34,422 nucleotides of DNA from Microbacteriaceae bacterium PS02066 (GCA_029959545.1 JASCPH010000037.1:1-34422), one strand, 5' to 3'. Positions 1-8,282 are shown, counted from the first letter of the stretch. Numbers and translations are program-made. Notes: generated by a model from the sequence alone, not told the origin.

Positions 1-74
1 GCGGTGAGGGGGGCGAGCGGCATCCCGAGCCCCGCCCGCCCCACCGCGACACGACCGGCTCGACGTCGAACCAC

Positions 75-117
75 TCGGACCGCTGCGCCAGCGTCGAAAC
101 GCGGCGCAGCGGTCCGA
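75..117. terminator. 15-bp perfect inverted repeat, likely terminator
   Basis: Arms 75-89 and 103-117 are perfect reverse complements of 15 bp with a 13-nt loop and GC-rich stems. There is no clear T tract on either side. It would suit a terminator for a gene upstream of the window, but that gene is not visible. Confidence 0.45.
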
Positions 118-368
118 ATGCGGCCGCAGATGGTGGCCGGTCCCGACGTCTGCGCTTGTGCGGGAACCGACGATCACCTCACGACACGGAAGGCGTGTCG
201 GGGAGAGAGACCGCCAACCCACCGCAGGGGTCTGTCTCCGCCGGCACCCGTGTCGCATTCTCTGTGTCCACGTGCTTACTCAACTCCCTTTCGAGGCGGA
301 GATCCGCGCTCGAGACCGTGAATAACACGCGACGGATGCGGCCATTCTCTGCCGTCGGGCGCGAACGA

Positions 369-402
369 CGAGGGGCCGCGTCCGAACGGATGCGGCCCCT
401 CG
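369..402 (-). terminator. hairpin terminator behind the small membrane gene
   Basis: Arms 369-379 and 392-402 form a perfect 11-bp GC-rich stem with a 12-nt loop. It lies 13 bp beyond the stop of the minus-strand gene at 415-675, where a terminator is expected. No strong U tract follows, as is common in high-GC actinobacteria. Confidence 0.6.
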
Positions 403-414
403 CCTCGGACGACG

Positions 415-675
415 TCAGTAGCTGTTGACGCTCACCGCCGCGATCCCACCGGCGATGGCGAGGATCGACAGGATGAGACCGAGCGCGAACAGCACGGCTC
501 CGATGATGATGCCGACAAGGGCGGGCGTGTTCTTGTAGCCGGCCTTCTTCGACTGGTTGAAGGCGATGATCGAGATGATGAGTCCGATCAGGTTGAAGAA
601 GATCGCGACGACCAGGTCGACGACCCCGAGAGTCTTGCCCGGGTAGTCGACGCCGGGAGCGGGCTGCTGAGTCGT
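415..675 (-). CDS. small two-TM membrane protein (DUF4190-like), apparent ACG start
   Basis: Encodes about 86 aa on the minus strand. A short Gln/Pro-rich head is followed by two hydrophobic segments (about residues 17-39 and 54-78) joined by a polar loop containing NQSKKAGYKNTPA, a pattern common in small actinobacterial DUF4190-like proteins of unknown function. No ATG, GTG or TTG exists in frame before the first membrane segment. The best start is ACG at 675-673: a strong ribosome-binding site (AAAAGGA, 688-682) lies 6 nt upstream, and the next residues are TQQPAPGVDYPGK. ACG may be a real rare start or a T-to-C change or sequencing error in an ATG. The stop at 415-417 is followed by a hairpin terminator. 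Function is unknown. Confidence 0.7.
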   Translation of the reverse strand, partial: TTQQPAPGVDYPGKTLGVVDLVVAIFFNLIGLIISIIAFNQSKKAGYKNTPALVGIIIGAVLFALGLILSILAIAGGIAAVSVNSY

Positions 676-746
676 GAGGAGTCCTTTTGCTCGAGACGGG
701 TTGACCGCACCACTCTGGCAGAAGTCTGGGAGTGAGCGCAGAGCTC

Positions 747-775
747 TTGACGCAAACGGTTGAAAACTCTAACGA
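747..775 (+). promoter_or_regulatory. possible promoter antisense to the phosphatase gene
   Basis: TTGACG (747-752), a 17-nt spacer and TAACGA (770-775) resemble a sigma-70 type promoter on the plus strand. It points into the 3' end of the minus-strand gene at 780-1376, so any transcript would be antisense. The -10 match is weak and this may be chance. Confidence 0.2.
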
Positions 776-779
776 AGTG

Positions 780-1376
780 TCACGGACGCACGGCGACGGC
801 GAGCAGCCGTACCGTCTCGCCCAGCGCGGGCATCAGCTCGGACGCCATCTGCTCGTACACATCCCATTCCCGGCGGTACGGGTCGACCACGTCGTCGAGC
901 GAGGGATCGACCGGAGCCTCGATCTCGCCGCGCACCGAGACGAGGTGTGCCAGCAACGCGTCCAGCCGGGCGCGCGGATCAGAGCCCGCCGCGTCGGCCA
1001 CCGATCGGGCATCGTCGTCCGACACGTGGGCGGCCAGGCGGGCCAGCTCGCGCACGGTGAAGGTGCGCCGTGTCGCCGCGGGGGCGAGCTCGACGACCGC
1101 GCGACGGTGCTCGCGCGTCATCGCCAGCACGAGCGCGGGCGTGCGCAGATGGCTCTCGTCGAGCCATCGTGCGCGGTGCGCGCCGATCAGATCCTCCGGA
1201 ACGCCGTAGGCGTGGGCGAGTGCCGCCGCCTCGGGCGTCATCGGCTGGTCGACGAGTGCCTTCACCCCGGCGCTCGCCGCGGTGACGCCCTTCCGGCCGA
1301 GCTCGTCTCGGAGGATCACCTCGGCGAACGGCGAGCGGCAGATGTTGCCGGTGCACACCGTCAGAACCTCGAGCAT
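780..1376 (-). CDS. low-molecular-weight protein-tyrosine phosphatase
   Basis: A 198-aa cytoplasmic protein. The N-terminus carries the phosphatase loop VCTGNICRSP (residues 7-16), with nucleophile Cys8 and phosphate-binding Arg14, the CX5R-S signature of low-molecular-weight protein-tyrosine or arginine phosphatases. A VVDPYRRE segment near residues 166-173 supplies the general-acid Asp of the DPY motif. The family dephosphorylates phosphotyrosine or phosphoarginine; the substrate here cannot be read from sequence. The length is slightly above the usual ~150-190 aa. The ATG at 1376 has an AGGAG ribosome-binding site about 8 nt upstream. The gene is divergent from the CPBP gene, with 47 bp between starts. 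The family assignment is firm, the target unknown. Confidence 0.88.
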   Translation of the reverse strand: MLEVLTVCTGNICRSPFAEVILRDELGRKGVTAASAGVKALVDQPMTPEAAALAHAYGVPEDLIGAHRARWLDESHLRTPALVLAMTREHRRAVVELAPAATRRTFTVRELARLAAHVSDDDARSVADAAGSDPRARLDALLAHLVSVRGEIEAPVDPSLDDVVDPYRREWDVYEQMASELMPALGETVRLLAVAVRP

Positions 1377-1410
1377 CGCCGGTGTCTCCTGTCCGCCGGG
1401 CCCTGCCCGG

Positions 1411-1423
1411 TAACCTGGCCCCT
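1411..1423 (+). promoter_or_regulatory. -10 box of a leaderless promoter (CPBP gene)
   Basis: TAACCT at 1411-1416 lies 7 nt before the GTG at 1424, so transcription would begin at or next to the start codon. There is no ribosome-binding site. Confidence 0.5.
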
Positions 1424-2371
1424 GTGAGCGAGTCTACCGAGCCCGGCAGCGGCGAGTCCGGCGCCCACCGTTCCTCGCGCTTCGAGCGCTCCGAGGACGG
1501 AGCCTGGACCGCTCGCCGGCAGGACACGGCGGGCCTCGCGGAACGCTTCGAGAACCTCGGCCTCGTCGAGGCGGAGATCGACGAGCGGCCGGAGCCCGAG
1601 CGTCGATCCCGACGCCGGCGTCCGCGCGCGCCGCGCGTCTGGCTGCAGGGCGGCAGCACGACGCAGCGGTGGAACTGGCTTCTGGTGGGCGGGGCACTCA
1701 TGGGCCTCGGCGCCGGTCTTTTGATCGCGACGGCGGCGTCGGCTCTGATCGGCGGAACGCTGGGCGGGTGGATCGGCAGCCTCGTGCTGTGGGCCTCGAT
1801 GATCGTCCCCGTCGTGTTCGCCTACGCGCGTTCGGTGCCGCGCGGCCTGCTGCGGTTCCGAGCGACGGACCTGCTCTTCGGGCTCTTCCTCGGACTCGGC
1901 CTGCGCGTCGTCAGCGGCCTGCTCGAACAGGCGGAACAGGGCTCCGCGTTCTGGCCCGCGCTGCCCTCGACCGGCGGCGGCCTCTCGGGCGTGGATTGGC
2001 TCGCAGATGCGGTCGTGCCCGTCGTCGTCTCACCCGTCGTGGAGGAGTTCTTCTTCCGCGGGTTCCTGCTCGTCGCGCTGTTCACCGTGTTCCGGCGCCT
2101 CACGCGGTCGCCGTCGGTCGCCGGCGCGGGGGCTGCGCTGATCAGCACGGGCATCTTCCTGCTGCTCCACCAGTTCACCGGCTCGCTGGCCGCCGGCGCG
2201 GCGGGAGCCGCATCCATCGCGCTGTTCGGACTGGCCACAGCGGTGCTCGTGTTGGTCACGGGGCGGTTCTGGGCGGCGCTCATCGCCCACGTCGTCTTCA
2301 ACGGCTCGTATGTGGCGCTCGCCGTCGTCGGAACTCTCGCGGGCCTCAACGGAGGGATCGTCGCGGCCTGA
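1424..2371 (+). CDS. CPBP-family intramembrane glutamic endopeptidase
   Basis: A 315-aa polytopic membrane protein. The N-terminal ~75 residues are polar and Arg-rich (cytoplasmic), followed by about seven hydrophobic segments. The CPBP/Abi (Rce1-like) protease motifs are visible: EEFFFRG at about residues 207-213 (Glu-Glu dyad and Arg), a later His in LLLHQFTG, and AHVVFN near the C-terminus. Such proteins cleave substrates within the membrane in processing or self-immunity roles; no bacteriocin gene is nearby to hint at immunity. An upstream in-frame ATG at 1382 exists, but GTG 1424 is preferred because a TAACCT box sits 7 nt before it. A 230-bp gap separates it from rplM. Confidence 0.82.
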   Translation: MSESTEPGSGESGAHRSSRFERSEDGAWTARRQDTAGLAERFENLGLVEAEIDERPEPERRSRRRRPRAPRVWLQGGSTTQRWNWLLVGGALMGLGAGLLIATAASALIGGTLGGWIGSLVLWASMIVPVVFAYARSVPRGLLRFRATDLLFGLFLGLGLRVVSGLLEQAEQGSAFWPALPSTGGGLSGVDWLADAVVPVVVSPVVEEFFFRGFLLVALFTVFRRLTRSPSVAGAGAALISTGIFLLLHQFTGSLAAGAAGAASIALFGLATAVLVLVTGRFWAALIAHVVFNGSYVALAVVGTLAGLNGGIVAA

Positions 2372-2463
2372 ACAGGCCGGGTGGGCGAGTGCGCGCACGG
2401 CCCGGCTGTCGAGGCGGATGGTGCTGTCGGGAAGCGGATGCGGGGTGGAAGGCCCCGGCGTGC

Positions 2464-2469
2464 TAAGCT
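2464..2469 (+). promoter_or_regulatory. candidate -10 box for rplM-rpsI
   Basis: TAAGCT at 2464-2469 in the 229-bp gap before rplM is the best -10 candidate and would give a leader of about 125 nt. No convincing -35 was found 17 nt upstream. Confidence 0.35.
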
Positions 2470-2529
2470 TCTCGTTTGGTGCCGCACCCCTGCTGGTCGG
2501 TGCCACGAACGTGAGCCCTCCACTGGCGT

Positions 2530-2545
2530 CTTCTCTCGCGAGAAG
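2530..2545 (+). promoter_or_regulatory. hairpin in the rplM 5' leader
   Basis: CTTCTC (2530-2535) and GAGAAG (2540-2545) form a perfect 6-bp stem with a TCGC tetraloop, about 55 nt upstream of the rplM start. Ribosomal protein leaders are often autoregulated, so this is a candidate structure element. No known L13 leader family is asserted. Confidence 0.3.
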
Positions 2546-2600
2546 CACCCCGGAGCGGGATTCACGAACCTCTCCGTTCGATCAAGAAAGCAGCACTAAC

Positions 2601-3047
2601 GTGACGCGCACTTTCACCCCCAAGGCTGGCGAGATCCAGCGCGAGTGGCTGGTCATCGACGCGACCGACGTCGTCCTCGGACGCCTCGCCTCGCACGCGG
2701 CCACCCTTCTCCGCGGCAAGCACAAGCCCACCTTCGCCAACCACGTCGACACCGGTGACTTCGTCATCGTCATCAACGCCGACAAGGTGGCCCTCACCGG
2801 GCAGAAGCTCGAGCAGAAGAAGGCTTACCGCCACTCCGGTTACCCGGGCGGACTCAAGTCCGTCACCTACTCGGAGCTGCTCGAGAAGAACCCCGTCCGC
2901 GCAGTGGAGAAGGCCGTTCGCGGCATGCTCCCCAAGAACAGCCTGGGTCGCCAGCAGCTCTCGAAGCTGAAGGTCTACCGCGGTGCGGAGCACCCGCACG
3001 CCGCGCAGCAGCCCACGGCTTACGCCTTCGACCAGGTCGCCCAGTAA
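2601..3047 (+). CDS. rplM: 50S ribosomal protein L13
   Basis: A 148-aa protein of normal L13 length. The sequence begins [16 protein letters not shown] and contains the characteristic [29 protein letters not shown] and [14 protein letters not shown] segments. The C-terminal [17 protein letters not shown] is also typical. L13 is an early-assembling protein of the large subunit. GTG 2601 is chosen because the family begins here; the frame is open further upstream but that part matches nothing in L13. A weak AAGAAAG ribosome-binding site lies at 2584-2590. It is co-transcribed with rpsI 26 bp downstream, the usual bacterial pair. Confidence 0.97.
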   Translation: MTRTFTPKAGEIQREWLVIDATDVVLGRLASHAATLLRGKHKPTFANHVDTGDFVIVINADKVALTGQKLEQKKAYRHSGYPGGLKSVTYSELLEKNPVRAVEKAVRGMLPKNSLGRQQLSKLKVYRGAEHPHAAQQPTAYAFDQVAQ

Positions 3048-3073
3048 GCGCCGCTCAGACTAAGGACACTCTC

Positions 3074-3547
3074 GTGGCGAACACCGAAGAAACCTCCAAC
3101 TACTCCACCGAGACCCCCACGGACGTCGCTGCCGTCGTCGCCGAGCGCCCCGTGCTCTCGGTCCCCGGCGCAGCCGTCGGCCGCCGCAAGCAGGCCATCG
3201 CCCGCGTGCGTCTGGTTCCGGGCTCGGGAACGATCACCATCAACGGCCGCACGTTCGAGGACTACTTCCCGAACAAGCTGCACCAGCAGCTCGTGACCGA
3301 CCCCTTCACGCTCCTCAACCTCACCGACGCGTACGACGTCATCGCGCGCATCCACGGTGGCGGCCCCTCGGGCCAGGCCGGTGCGCTGCGCCTGGGCATC
3401 GCCCGCGCGCTGAACGAGATCGACGTCGAGAACAACCGCCCGACCCTCAAGAAGGCCGGCTTCCTCTCGCGCGACGCTCGTGTGAAGGAGCGCAAGAAGG
3501 CTGGTCTCAAGAAGGCCCGCAAGGCTCCTCAGTACTCGAAGCGCTGA
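3074..3547 (+). CDS. rpsI: 30S ribosomal protein S9
   Basis: A 157-aa protein. The first ~40 residues form an acidic, disordered extension ([17 protein letters not shown]) seen in actinobacterial S9. The S9 core follows: [49 protein letters not shown] and [20 protein letters not shown]. It ends YSKR, the basic tail that reaches the ribosomal P site. GTG 3074 has an AAGGA ribosome-binding site 8 nt upstream. It follows rplM closely, and glmM begins 8 bp after its stop, so the three are probably one transcript. Confidence 0.97.
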   Translation: MANTEETSNYSTETPTDVAAVVAERPVLSVPGAAVGRRKQAIARVRLVPGSGTITINGRTFEDYFPNKLHQQLVTDPFTLLNLTDAYDVIARIHGGGPSGQAGALRLGIARALNEIDVENNRPTLKKAGFLSRDARVKERKKAGLKKARKAPQYSKR

Positions 3548-3555
3548 CACGCCGG

Positions 3556-4911
3556 ATGGCGTTGTTCGGTACGGACGGCGTGCGGGGGCTGGCCAACGGC
3601 CCCCTCACCGCCGATCTGGCGCTTTCCCTGGCCCAGGCGACCGCTGTCGTCCTGGGCCAGGGTCGTTCCGCAGAAGCCCGTCGCGCGGCGGGCAAGCGGC
3701 CCACCGCGGTCGTCGCACGCGACCCGCGGATCTCGGGGGAGTTCCTGGCGGCTGCCGTCGCCGCGGGCCTCGCCTCCTCGGGAGTCGACGTCCTGGATGC
3801 CGGTGTGCTCCCGACACCTGCCGCAGCCTTCCTCATCGGCGACATCGACGCCGATTTCGGAGTGATGGTCTCCGCGTCGCACAACCCCGCTCCCGACAAC
3901 GGGATCAAGATCTTCGCGCGCGGCGGCGTCAAGCTGCCCGACGCCGTCGAGCAGCGCATCGAATTCGCGCTCGCCGGTCCCAAGCTCCAGCCCACGGGTG
4001 CCGACGTCGGCCGCATCCGTCGCTTCGCCGACGCGGAGGACCGCTACGTCGTCCACCTGCTGCAGTCGCTGCCGCACCGCCTCGACGGCCTGCACGTGGT
4101 GCTCGACTGCGCCCACGGCGCGGCCGCCGGGGTCTCTCCCGAGACGTTCCGGGACGCGGGTGCGCGCGTGACCGTGATCGGTGCCGACCCCGACGGGCTC
4201 AACATCAACGACGGCGTCGGCTCGACGCATCTCGATCATCTGGCCGCCGAGGTGCTGCGCGTGGGAGCCGACCTCGGCATCGCCCACGACGGCGACGCCG
4301 ACCGTTGCCTCGCCGTGGATGCGGCCGGGCGCGTGATCGACGGTGACCAGATCATGGCGATCCTGGCCGTGTCGATGCGTGATCGCGGCGTGCTGCGCGA
4401 CGACACGCTCGTGGCCACGGTCATGAGCAACCTCGGGCTCCACCGGGCGATGGCCGCCAACGGCATCCGCGTTCTGCAGACCGCCGTCGGGGACCGCTAC
4501 GTGCTGGAGGAGATGAACGCCGGCGGATACACCCTGGGCGGCGAGCAGTCGGGTCATGTGATCATGAGCGACTTCGCGACCACCGGCGACGGGTTGCTGA
4601 CGGGACTGCACCTGATGTCTGAGATGGCGCGGCAGGGGCGCTCGCTGGCCGAGCTCGCCTCGGTGATGACCGTGTTCCCGCAGGTGCTCATCAACGTCAA
4701 GGACGTCGACCGCACACGCGTCGCCGATTCGGTTGTCGCCGAGGCCGTCGCCGAGGCGGAGGCCGAGCTCGGATCGAGCGGGCGGGTGCTTCTGCGCGCG
4801 TCCGGCACGGAACAGCTCGTGCGCGTCATGGTCGAGGCGGAAGACGCCGAACAGGCCGAGCGGATCGCGCAGCGACTGGCAGCCGCCGTGCGCGAGCGTC
4901 TCGCGCTCTGA
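3556..4911 (+). CDS. glmM: phosphoglucosamine mutase
   Basis: A 451-aa enzyme converting glucosamine-6-phosphate to glucosamine-1-phosphate for UDP-GlcNAc and peptidoglycan synthesis. Full-length family features are present. The N-terminus is FGTDGVRG. The active-site loop VSASHNP carries the phosphoserine (Ser108). The metal loop is [12 protein letters not shown], the sugar loop is GGEQSGHVI, and the C-terminal phosphate loop is [17 protein letters not shown] 3556 lies 8 bp after rpsI with little ribosome-binding site, which suggests translational coupling. Together with glmS at 8439 it supplies two successive steps of the pathway. No truncation is seen. Confidence 0.96.
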   Translation: MALFGTDGVRGLANGPLTADLALSLAQATAVVLGQGRSAEARRAAGKRPTAVVARDPRISGEFLAAAVAAGLASSGVDVLDAGVLPTPAAAFLIGDIDADFGVMVSASHNPAPDNGIKIFARGGVKLPDAVEQRIEFALAGPKLQPTGADVGRIRRFADAEDRYVVHLLQSLPHRLDGLHVVLDCAHGAAAGVSPETFRDAGARVTVIGADPDGLNINDGVGSTHLDHLAAEVLRVGADLGIAHDGDADRCLAVDAAGRVIDGDQIMAILAVSMRDRGVLRDDTLVATVMSNLGLHRAMAANGIRVLQTAVGDRYVLEEMNAGGYTLGGEQSGHVIMSDFATTGDGLLTGLHLMSEMARQGRSLAELASVMTVFPQVLINVKDVDRTRVADSVVAEAVAEAEAELGSSGRVLLRASGTEQLVRVMVEAEDAEQAERIAQRLAAAVRERLAL

Positions 4912-5052
4912 GGCGTAGGGGACCACGACGAAGGATGCGTCGATCGCGGCCGGGATTCGCGAGACCAGTGTTGCGATCGCGACGGCGCAGAGGTTGATCG
5001 CCACCCGGATGACGAAATCGACGAACGGCGATGCGTCGGTGCCCCGCAACAA
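4912..5052 (-). pseudogene. possible holin-like membrane-protein fragment
   Basis: On the minus strand one frame reads FVDFVIRVAINLCAVAIATL followed by SRIPAAIDASFVVV. It resembles the first membrane helix of small phage-holin-family (holin_4) membrane proteins found in many actinobacterial chromosomes. The reading runs directly into sequence antisense to the glmM 3' end, has no good start codon, and stands after an in-frame TAG at 5053-5055. If real, it is a remnant; the match is weak. Confidence 0.25.
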
Positions 5053-5210
5053 CTAGACGGAGCGGTCGGCGAGGTTGAGTCGTCCAGCGATGGCGGTGTT
5101 CGTCAGCCCCTCCGCCAGCAGCGTCCGCACCTCGAACTGGCGGGCGCTGAGGGCGGCCAGGCGGCCTCTCGGGCGTGCCCGGCGACGCTCCACGAGTCGG
5201 CTCGCCCAGG
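5053..5210 (-). pseudogene. fragment of a LuxR-type regulator (HTH)
   Basis: The minus-strand frame contains LAALSARQFEVRTLLAEG followed by LTNTAIAGRLNLADRSV and then TAG. This is the first part of a LuxR/GerE helix-turn-helix: the pattern LSxRxxEVxxLLAEGLTNxxIAxRL continues in intact proteins with a recognition helix of about 25 more residues. Here it stops mid-domain, and no receiver or sensor domain precedes it because the frame soon enters sequence antisense to the TetR gene. It is best read as the decayed 3' part of a regulator, not a functional gene. Confidence 0.5.
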
Positions 5211-5216
5211 GCGGGC

Positions 5217-6059
5217 TCAGGCTGTATGACGGGGTTCTCCAGCGGGGCGGGTCAGACCCATGAGCAGCGACCAGAACGCCAGCGCCGGCAGCTCCCAGGG
5301 GACCTCCTCGCCGTCGATCCCTTCGCGCAGCACCACGTCGTCGATGCCTTCGATGCCGACGAGGCGCTTGCTGGCCATGCCTTCGATGAGCGAGGCGCCG
5401 GCCGCGGCGATCTGCTGCCAGGTGACGCCGGGGACGGGCTCCCGCTCGACGCGGGCGAGAACCCGTTGGTAGATGTCGGCGATCTCGGACAGGAACCGGG
5501 TCTGGCTCGCCGCCAGCGCCCGACGCACCTCCGCCTGCTGATCGTCGGGGAGCGAGCTCACCGACACAGAGAGCGCCATGTAGTTCTTCCACTCGGTAGA
5601 GGCCATCGTGTCGAGCACGTTTTGCCCGATGGCTCGGCGCACGGACTCTTGCAGCACCCGCTCGACGCCCACCGGGTCGGGCGCGCCGGTCGCGTCGACC
5701 AGATGCTCCGAGTACTGCTCGAAGACCTCGGTGGCGATCTGGATGGTGGCCGCGGAATAGCCGATCGGATGGGGGCCGCGCGGTTCGAGCAGGCGCAGCA
5801 TGAGGGCGGAGAGCAGTTGGTCCTTGCCGCCGAACGCCGCGAATGCGGAGCTTCGGGGCACGCCGACGCGCCGGATGAGTTCCTCCATGTTGAGCTGGTG
5901 CAGCCCCACGCTCACGGCGCCGTCGGCGAGGAGTTCGGCGGCCGCATCCAAGACGCGACGGCGCAGCTCGTCACGAGGGATGCGCCTGGCGCGGCCCGTC
6001 TGCGACGAATCGTTATGGACTCTGCGTCCAGAGTCTTGTTGTTCGTCCTGAGTTGGCAT
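5217..6059 (-). CDS. TetR-family transcriptional regulator
   Basis: A 280-aa protein with a ~25-residue polar head and a TetR-type N-terminal DNA-binding domain at about residues 29-80. That domain reads RDELRRRVLDAAAELLADGA, then the helix-turn-helix around LIRRVGVPRSSAFAAFGGKDQLL. The remaining ~190 residues are helical and presumably bind a ligand and dimerise; the ligand is unknown. It is longer than the usual ~200 aa. ATG 6059 is chosen because AGGA precedes it in GGTAGGAACGAAAATATG; the frame continues upstream but without a plausible start context. A perfect 13-bp inverted repeat lies about 70 bp upstream and could be its operator. It sits between glmM and coaA, where this conserved gene order is interrupted. 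Confidence 0.85.
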   Translation of the reverse strand: MPTQDEQQDSGRRVHNDSSQTGRARRIPRDELRRRVLDAAAELLADGAVSVGLHQLNMEELIRRVGVPRSSAFAAFGGKDQLLSALMLRLLEPRGPHPIGYSAATIQIATEVFEQYSEHLVDATGAPDPVGVERVLQESVRRAIGQNVLDTMASTEWKNYMALSVSVSSLPDDQQAEVRRALAASQTRFLSEIADIYQRVLARVEREPVPGVTWQQIAAAGASLIEGMASKRLVGIEGIDDVVLREGIDGEEVPWELPALAFWSLLMGLTRPAGEPRHTA

Positions 6060-6130
6060 ATTTTCGTTCCTACCGACGGAAGGTCCTGCTCTCGAGATGG
6101 CGGCGGCCGTCAATGGGGGGACGTCGGTAT

Positions 6131-6174
6131 CGTGATCCGCGGGTCGGGTGCAGATCGACCGCCCGCGGATCACG
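6131..6174. promoter_or_regulatory. 13-bp perfect inverted repeat between ppx and the tetR gene
   Basis: Arms 6131-6143 and 6162-6174 are perfect 13-bp reverse complements with an 18-nt spacer. The position fits either a factor-independent terminator for the ppx gene (which ends at 6217 on the minus strand) or an autoregulatory operator for the TetR-type gene starting at 6059. There is no U tract, so the two cannot be separated by sequence. Confidence 0.5.
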
Positions 6175-6216
6175 GCGGTCATTCTATGTTCGCCCCGCCC
6201 GGGGGGCTACGGGTCG

Positions 6217-7149
6217 TCAGCCCCAGGCCATCGCCTCGATGTAGCGCAGCAGCACGCCCTCGCGCAGCGCCCACGGGCTCACCTCGAGTTCGTCGATGTC
6301 GAGTGCGCGCATCGCGGTATGCAGCACGACTGCCCCCGCCACGATCTGGAAGGTGCGGTCAGGGGTGATCCCGGGCAGCTCCTGTCGGGCGCTGGCGGGC
6401 AGGCGCGCCAGGCGAGGGATCCAGGAACCCAGCGCCTGCCGCGGCAGCAGCAGTCGCTCGCTGCCAGACCATCCCGGCACCGGGTAGCCGGCGAGACGGG
6501 CGAGCGAGCGGATGGCTTTCGACGAGCCGGCCACGTGGTCGGGCCGCGGCAGTGCCCCGAACCCGGCCGCCGCGGGGGCGAGCACCTCCTCGGCGTGCGC
6601 GCGCAGGCGCTCGACCGCATCCTCCCCGGGAGGATCCTCGGGGAGATAGCCCACCGTCATCCGGCCGGCACCGAGGGGAACGGATGCGGCGAGCTGGGGC
6701 AGCTCGTCCGCGCCCGCGGCGATCTCCAGCGAGCCGCCGCCGATGTCGAAGAGCAGGATCTGTCCGGCCGACCAGCCGAGCCAGCGTCGGACCGCGAGGA
6801 AGGTGAAGCGCGCCTCGTCCTCCCCGCCGAGGACCTGGAGCGGCTGGCCCAGCGCCTCCTCGATCCGGGCGATCACGAGCTCCCCGTTGGTGGCGTCGCG
6901 TACCGCGGAGGTCGCCGTCGCGAGCAGCTCGGCCACACCCTCGCGCCTGGCCGTCTCACGTGCCTCGGCGACCGCATCCTCGAGCGCGCGGACGCCCTCT
7001 TCGCTGATCGCGCCCGTCGGCGTGAGGTAGCGCATGAGGCGCAGCACGGTGCGGTGACTCGTCGTCGCGAGCGGCCTTCCGCCGGGGTGTGCATCCGCCA
7101 CGAGCAGATGCACGGTGTTGGAACCGATGTCGAGAACTCCGAGCCGCAC
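6217..7149 (-). CDS. Ppx/GppA-family exopolyphosphatase / pppGpp phosphatase
   Basis: A 310-aa protein of the ASKHA (actin-like ATPase) fold. The N-terminal phosphate-1 motif is [19 protein letters not shown] and the central phosphate-2 motif is [22 protein letters not shown] is the conserved Ppx/GppA TxAxRxAxN segment. The family hydrolyses polyphosphate or the 5'-phosphate of pppGpp; the single-domain short form is typical of actinobacteria. GTG 7149 is preferred because the family starts just before VLDIGSNT. It also lies 6 nt after a TACTCT box (7161-7156), pointing to a leaderless transcript. It is divergent from coaA with 81 bp between starts. Which substrate it prefers cannot be told. 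Confidence 0.88.
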   Translation of the reverse strand: MRLGVLDIGSNTVHLLVADAHPGGRPLATTSHRTVLRLMRYLTPTGAISEEGVRALEDAVAEARETARREGVAELLATATSAVRDATNGELVIARIEEALGQPLQVLGGEDEARFTFLAVRRWLGWSAGQILLFDIGGGSLEIAAGADELPQLAASVPLGAGRMTVGYLPEDPPGEDAVERLRAHAEEVLAPAAAGFGALPRPDHVAGSSKAIRSLARLAGYPVPGWSGSERLLLPRQALGSWIPRLARLPASARQELPGITPDRTFQIVAGAVVLHTAMRALDIDELEVSPWALREGVLLRYIEAMAWG

Positions 7150-7161
7150 CCGATGAGAGTA
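7150..7161 (-). promoter_or_regulatory. -10 box of a leaderless promoter (ppx)
   Basis: On the minus strand TACTCT (7161-7156) stands 6 nt before the GTG start at 7149. No ribosome-binding site is present, so a leaderless mRNA is likely. Confidence 0.5.
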
Positions 7162-7218
7162 GCGGCGCGCACCTTTCCGCGCGCTGCGAGGGGGAACGCC
7201 ACGCCGGTGCGGCGCCAC

Positions 7219-7230
7219 TACGATGGGCGG
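7219..7230 (+). promoter_or_regulatory. -10 box of a leaderless promoter (coaA)
   Basis: TACGAT (7219-7224) stands 6 nt before the GTG at 7231, so the mRNA probably starts at the start codon. The divergent ppx promoter lies within the same 81 bp. Confidence 0.55.
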
Positions 7231-8184
7231 GTGCCAGAGGAGACCACCCTGCCGGCGGCGTCAGCCGAGTCGCTGTACCGCGAGATCGACCGCACCGACT
7301 GGGCGCGATTGGCCCGTGGGATGGATCAGCCGCTGACCGAGGCCGAGGTCGTGCAGCTGCGCGGACTGGGCGACATGCTCGATGTCACCGAGGTGCGCGA
7401 GGTCTACGTTCCGCTGAGCCGGCTGCTGTCGCTGCGCGCATCCGCCACGAAGCGGCTCGGCGCGGAGGAGAGCACCTTCCTGGGCGAACCCGACGAGACC
7501 ACGCCGTTCGTGATCGGCGTGGCAGGCTCCGTCGCGGTCGGGAAGTCCACGATCGCTCGGCTGCTGCGCGAACTCCTGAGCCGCTGGCCGGGCACGCCCC
7601 GCGTGGAGCTCGTCACGACCGACGGCTTCCTCTACCCGAATGCGGAGCTGGAGCGGCGCGGGCTGATGGACCGCAAGGGTTTCCCCGAGTCCTACGACCG
7701 CCGCGCGCTGATCGCCTTCCTCACGGCGGTGAAGTCGGGTGCCGCCGAGGTGCACGCGCCGTATTACTCGCACATGCGGTACGACATCGTGCCCGACGCG
7801 CACACGAGCGTGCACCGACCCGACGTGGTGATCGTCGAAGGCCTCAACGTGCTGCAGCCGCCGCCCGTCCCGCACGACGTCGCGGTGAGCGACCTGTTCG
7901 ACTTCTCGATCTACGTGGATGCCGAACCCGAGCACATCCAGGGTTGGTACACCGACCGGTTCCTCGCGCTGCGCGATGCCGCGTTCAGCAATCCGAACTC
8001 GTTCTTCCGGGTGCTCGCGGACATCTCGGACGAGGAAGCGCGCGAGCGGGCCGCGTACTACTGGAACAGCATCAACCTGCCGAACCTGATCGAGAACGTG
8101 CTGCCCACGCGTCACCGCGCCTCGCTCGTGCTGCGCAAGGGCGCCTCCCACGCCGTCGAGACGGTGCTCCTGCGCAAGCTCTGA
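7231..8184 (+). CDS. coaA: type I pantothenate kinase
   Basis: A 317-aa enzyme phosphorylating pantothenate, the first step of CoA synthesis. The P-loop GSVAVGKST is at residues 99-107. Other type I signatures follow: [11 protein letters not shown], the [13 protein letters not shown] segment, [14 protein letters not shown] and [10 protein letters not shown]. The C-terminal region includes DFSIYVDA and NPNSFF. The length matches the E. coli-type enzyme. GTG 7231 is chosen for the TACGAT box 6 nt upstream and because MPEETTLPA is a normal short head. CoA made through this route feeds AcpS, encoded downstream. Its 3' side holds a hairpin and one copy of the 35-bp repeat that also lies behind glmS. 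Confidence 0.95.
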   Translation: MPEETTLPAASAESLYREIDRTDWARLARGMDQPLTEAEVVQLRGLGDMLDVTEVREVYVPLSRLLSLRASATKRLGAEESTFLGEPDETTPFVIGVAGSVAVGKSTIARLLRELLSRWPGTPRVELVTTDGFLYPNAELERRGLMDRKGFPESYDRRALIAFLTAVKSGAAEVHAPYYSHMRYDIVPDAHTSVHRPDVVIVEGLNVLQPPPVPHDVAVSDLFDFSIYVDAEPEHIQGWYTDRFLALRDAAFSNPNSFFRVLADISDEEARERAAYYWNSINLPNLIENVLPTRHRASLVLRKGASHAVETVLLRKL

Positions 8185-8205
8185 CGGCCCCGGGTAACCC
8201 GCCGG

Positions 8206-8240
8206 TGCCCGAGTTGCGTCGCAGTTGCGCAGATGCCACA
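8206..8240 (-). repeat. 35-bp repeat, copy 1 (inverted relative to copy 2)
   Basis: This stretch is about 32/35 identical to the reverse complement of 10345-10379. The two copies therefore flank glmS in opposite orientation. It lies 21 bp after the coaA stop. Its role is unknown. Confidence 0.7.
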
Positions 8241-8245
8241 CCTTT

Positions 8246-8282
8246 CCGCATCCGCCACAGTCATTCACTGGTGCGGATGCGG
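8246..8282. terminator. hairpin between coaA and glmS
   Basis: CCGCATCCGC (8246-8255) and GCGGATGCGG (8273-8282) form a perfect 10-bp stem with a 17-nt loop, flanked by TTT on the left and, after one G, AAA on the right. It sits between the coaA stop and the glmS promoter, so it is a likely coaA terminator. Confidence 0.5.

Larger units (their letters stand above)
1..414. other. non-coding stretch with several hairpins
   Basis: No gene is recognised here on either strand; the open frames are Arg/Pro-rich and look like nothing known. The stretch holds a perfect 15-bp inverted repeat (75-89 with 103-117), a 7-bp hairpin (182-188 with 194-200), an 11-bp hairpin with one mismatch (202-212 with 229-239) and a terminator-like hairpin at 369-402. 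No tRNA T-loop, SRP RNA, tmRNA or known riboswitch core was seen. It may be the tail and terminator of a gene lying before the window plus an unrecognised structured RNA. Confidence 0.5.

Noticed and set aside
1..420. Two overlapping plus-strand open frames near the left end
   Set aside because: Arg/Pro-rich products, no ribosome-binding site, and both run through strong hairpins.
2310..2600. A 97-residue N-terminal extension of L13
   Set aside because: The frame is open but the extra residues match nothing; the normal L13 start is GTG 2601.
3529..5052. A 507-codon minus-strand open frame opposite glmM
   Set aside because: Shadow of glmM; only its first ~50 residues fall outside glmM and these are treated separately as a possible holin-like fragment.
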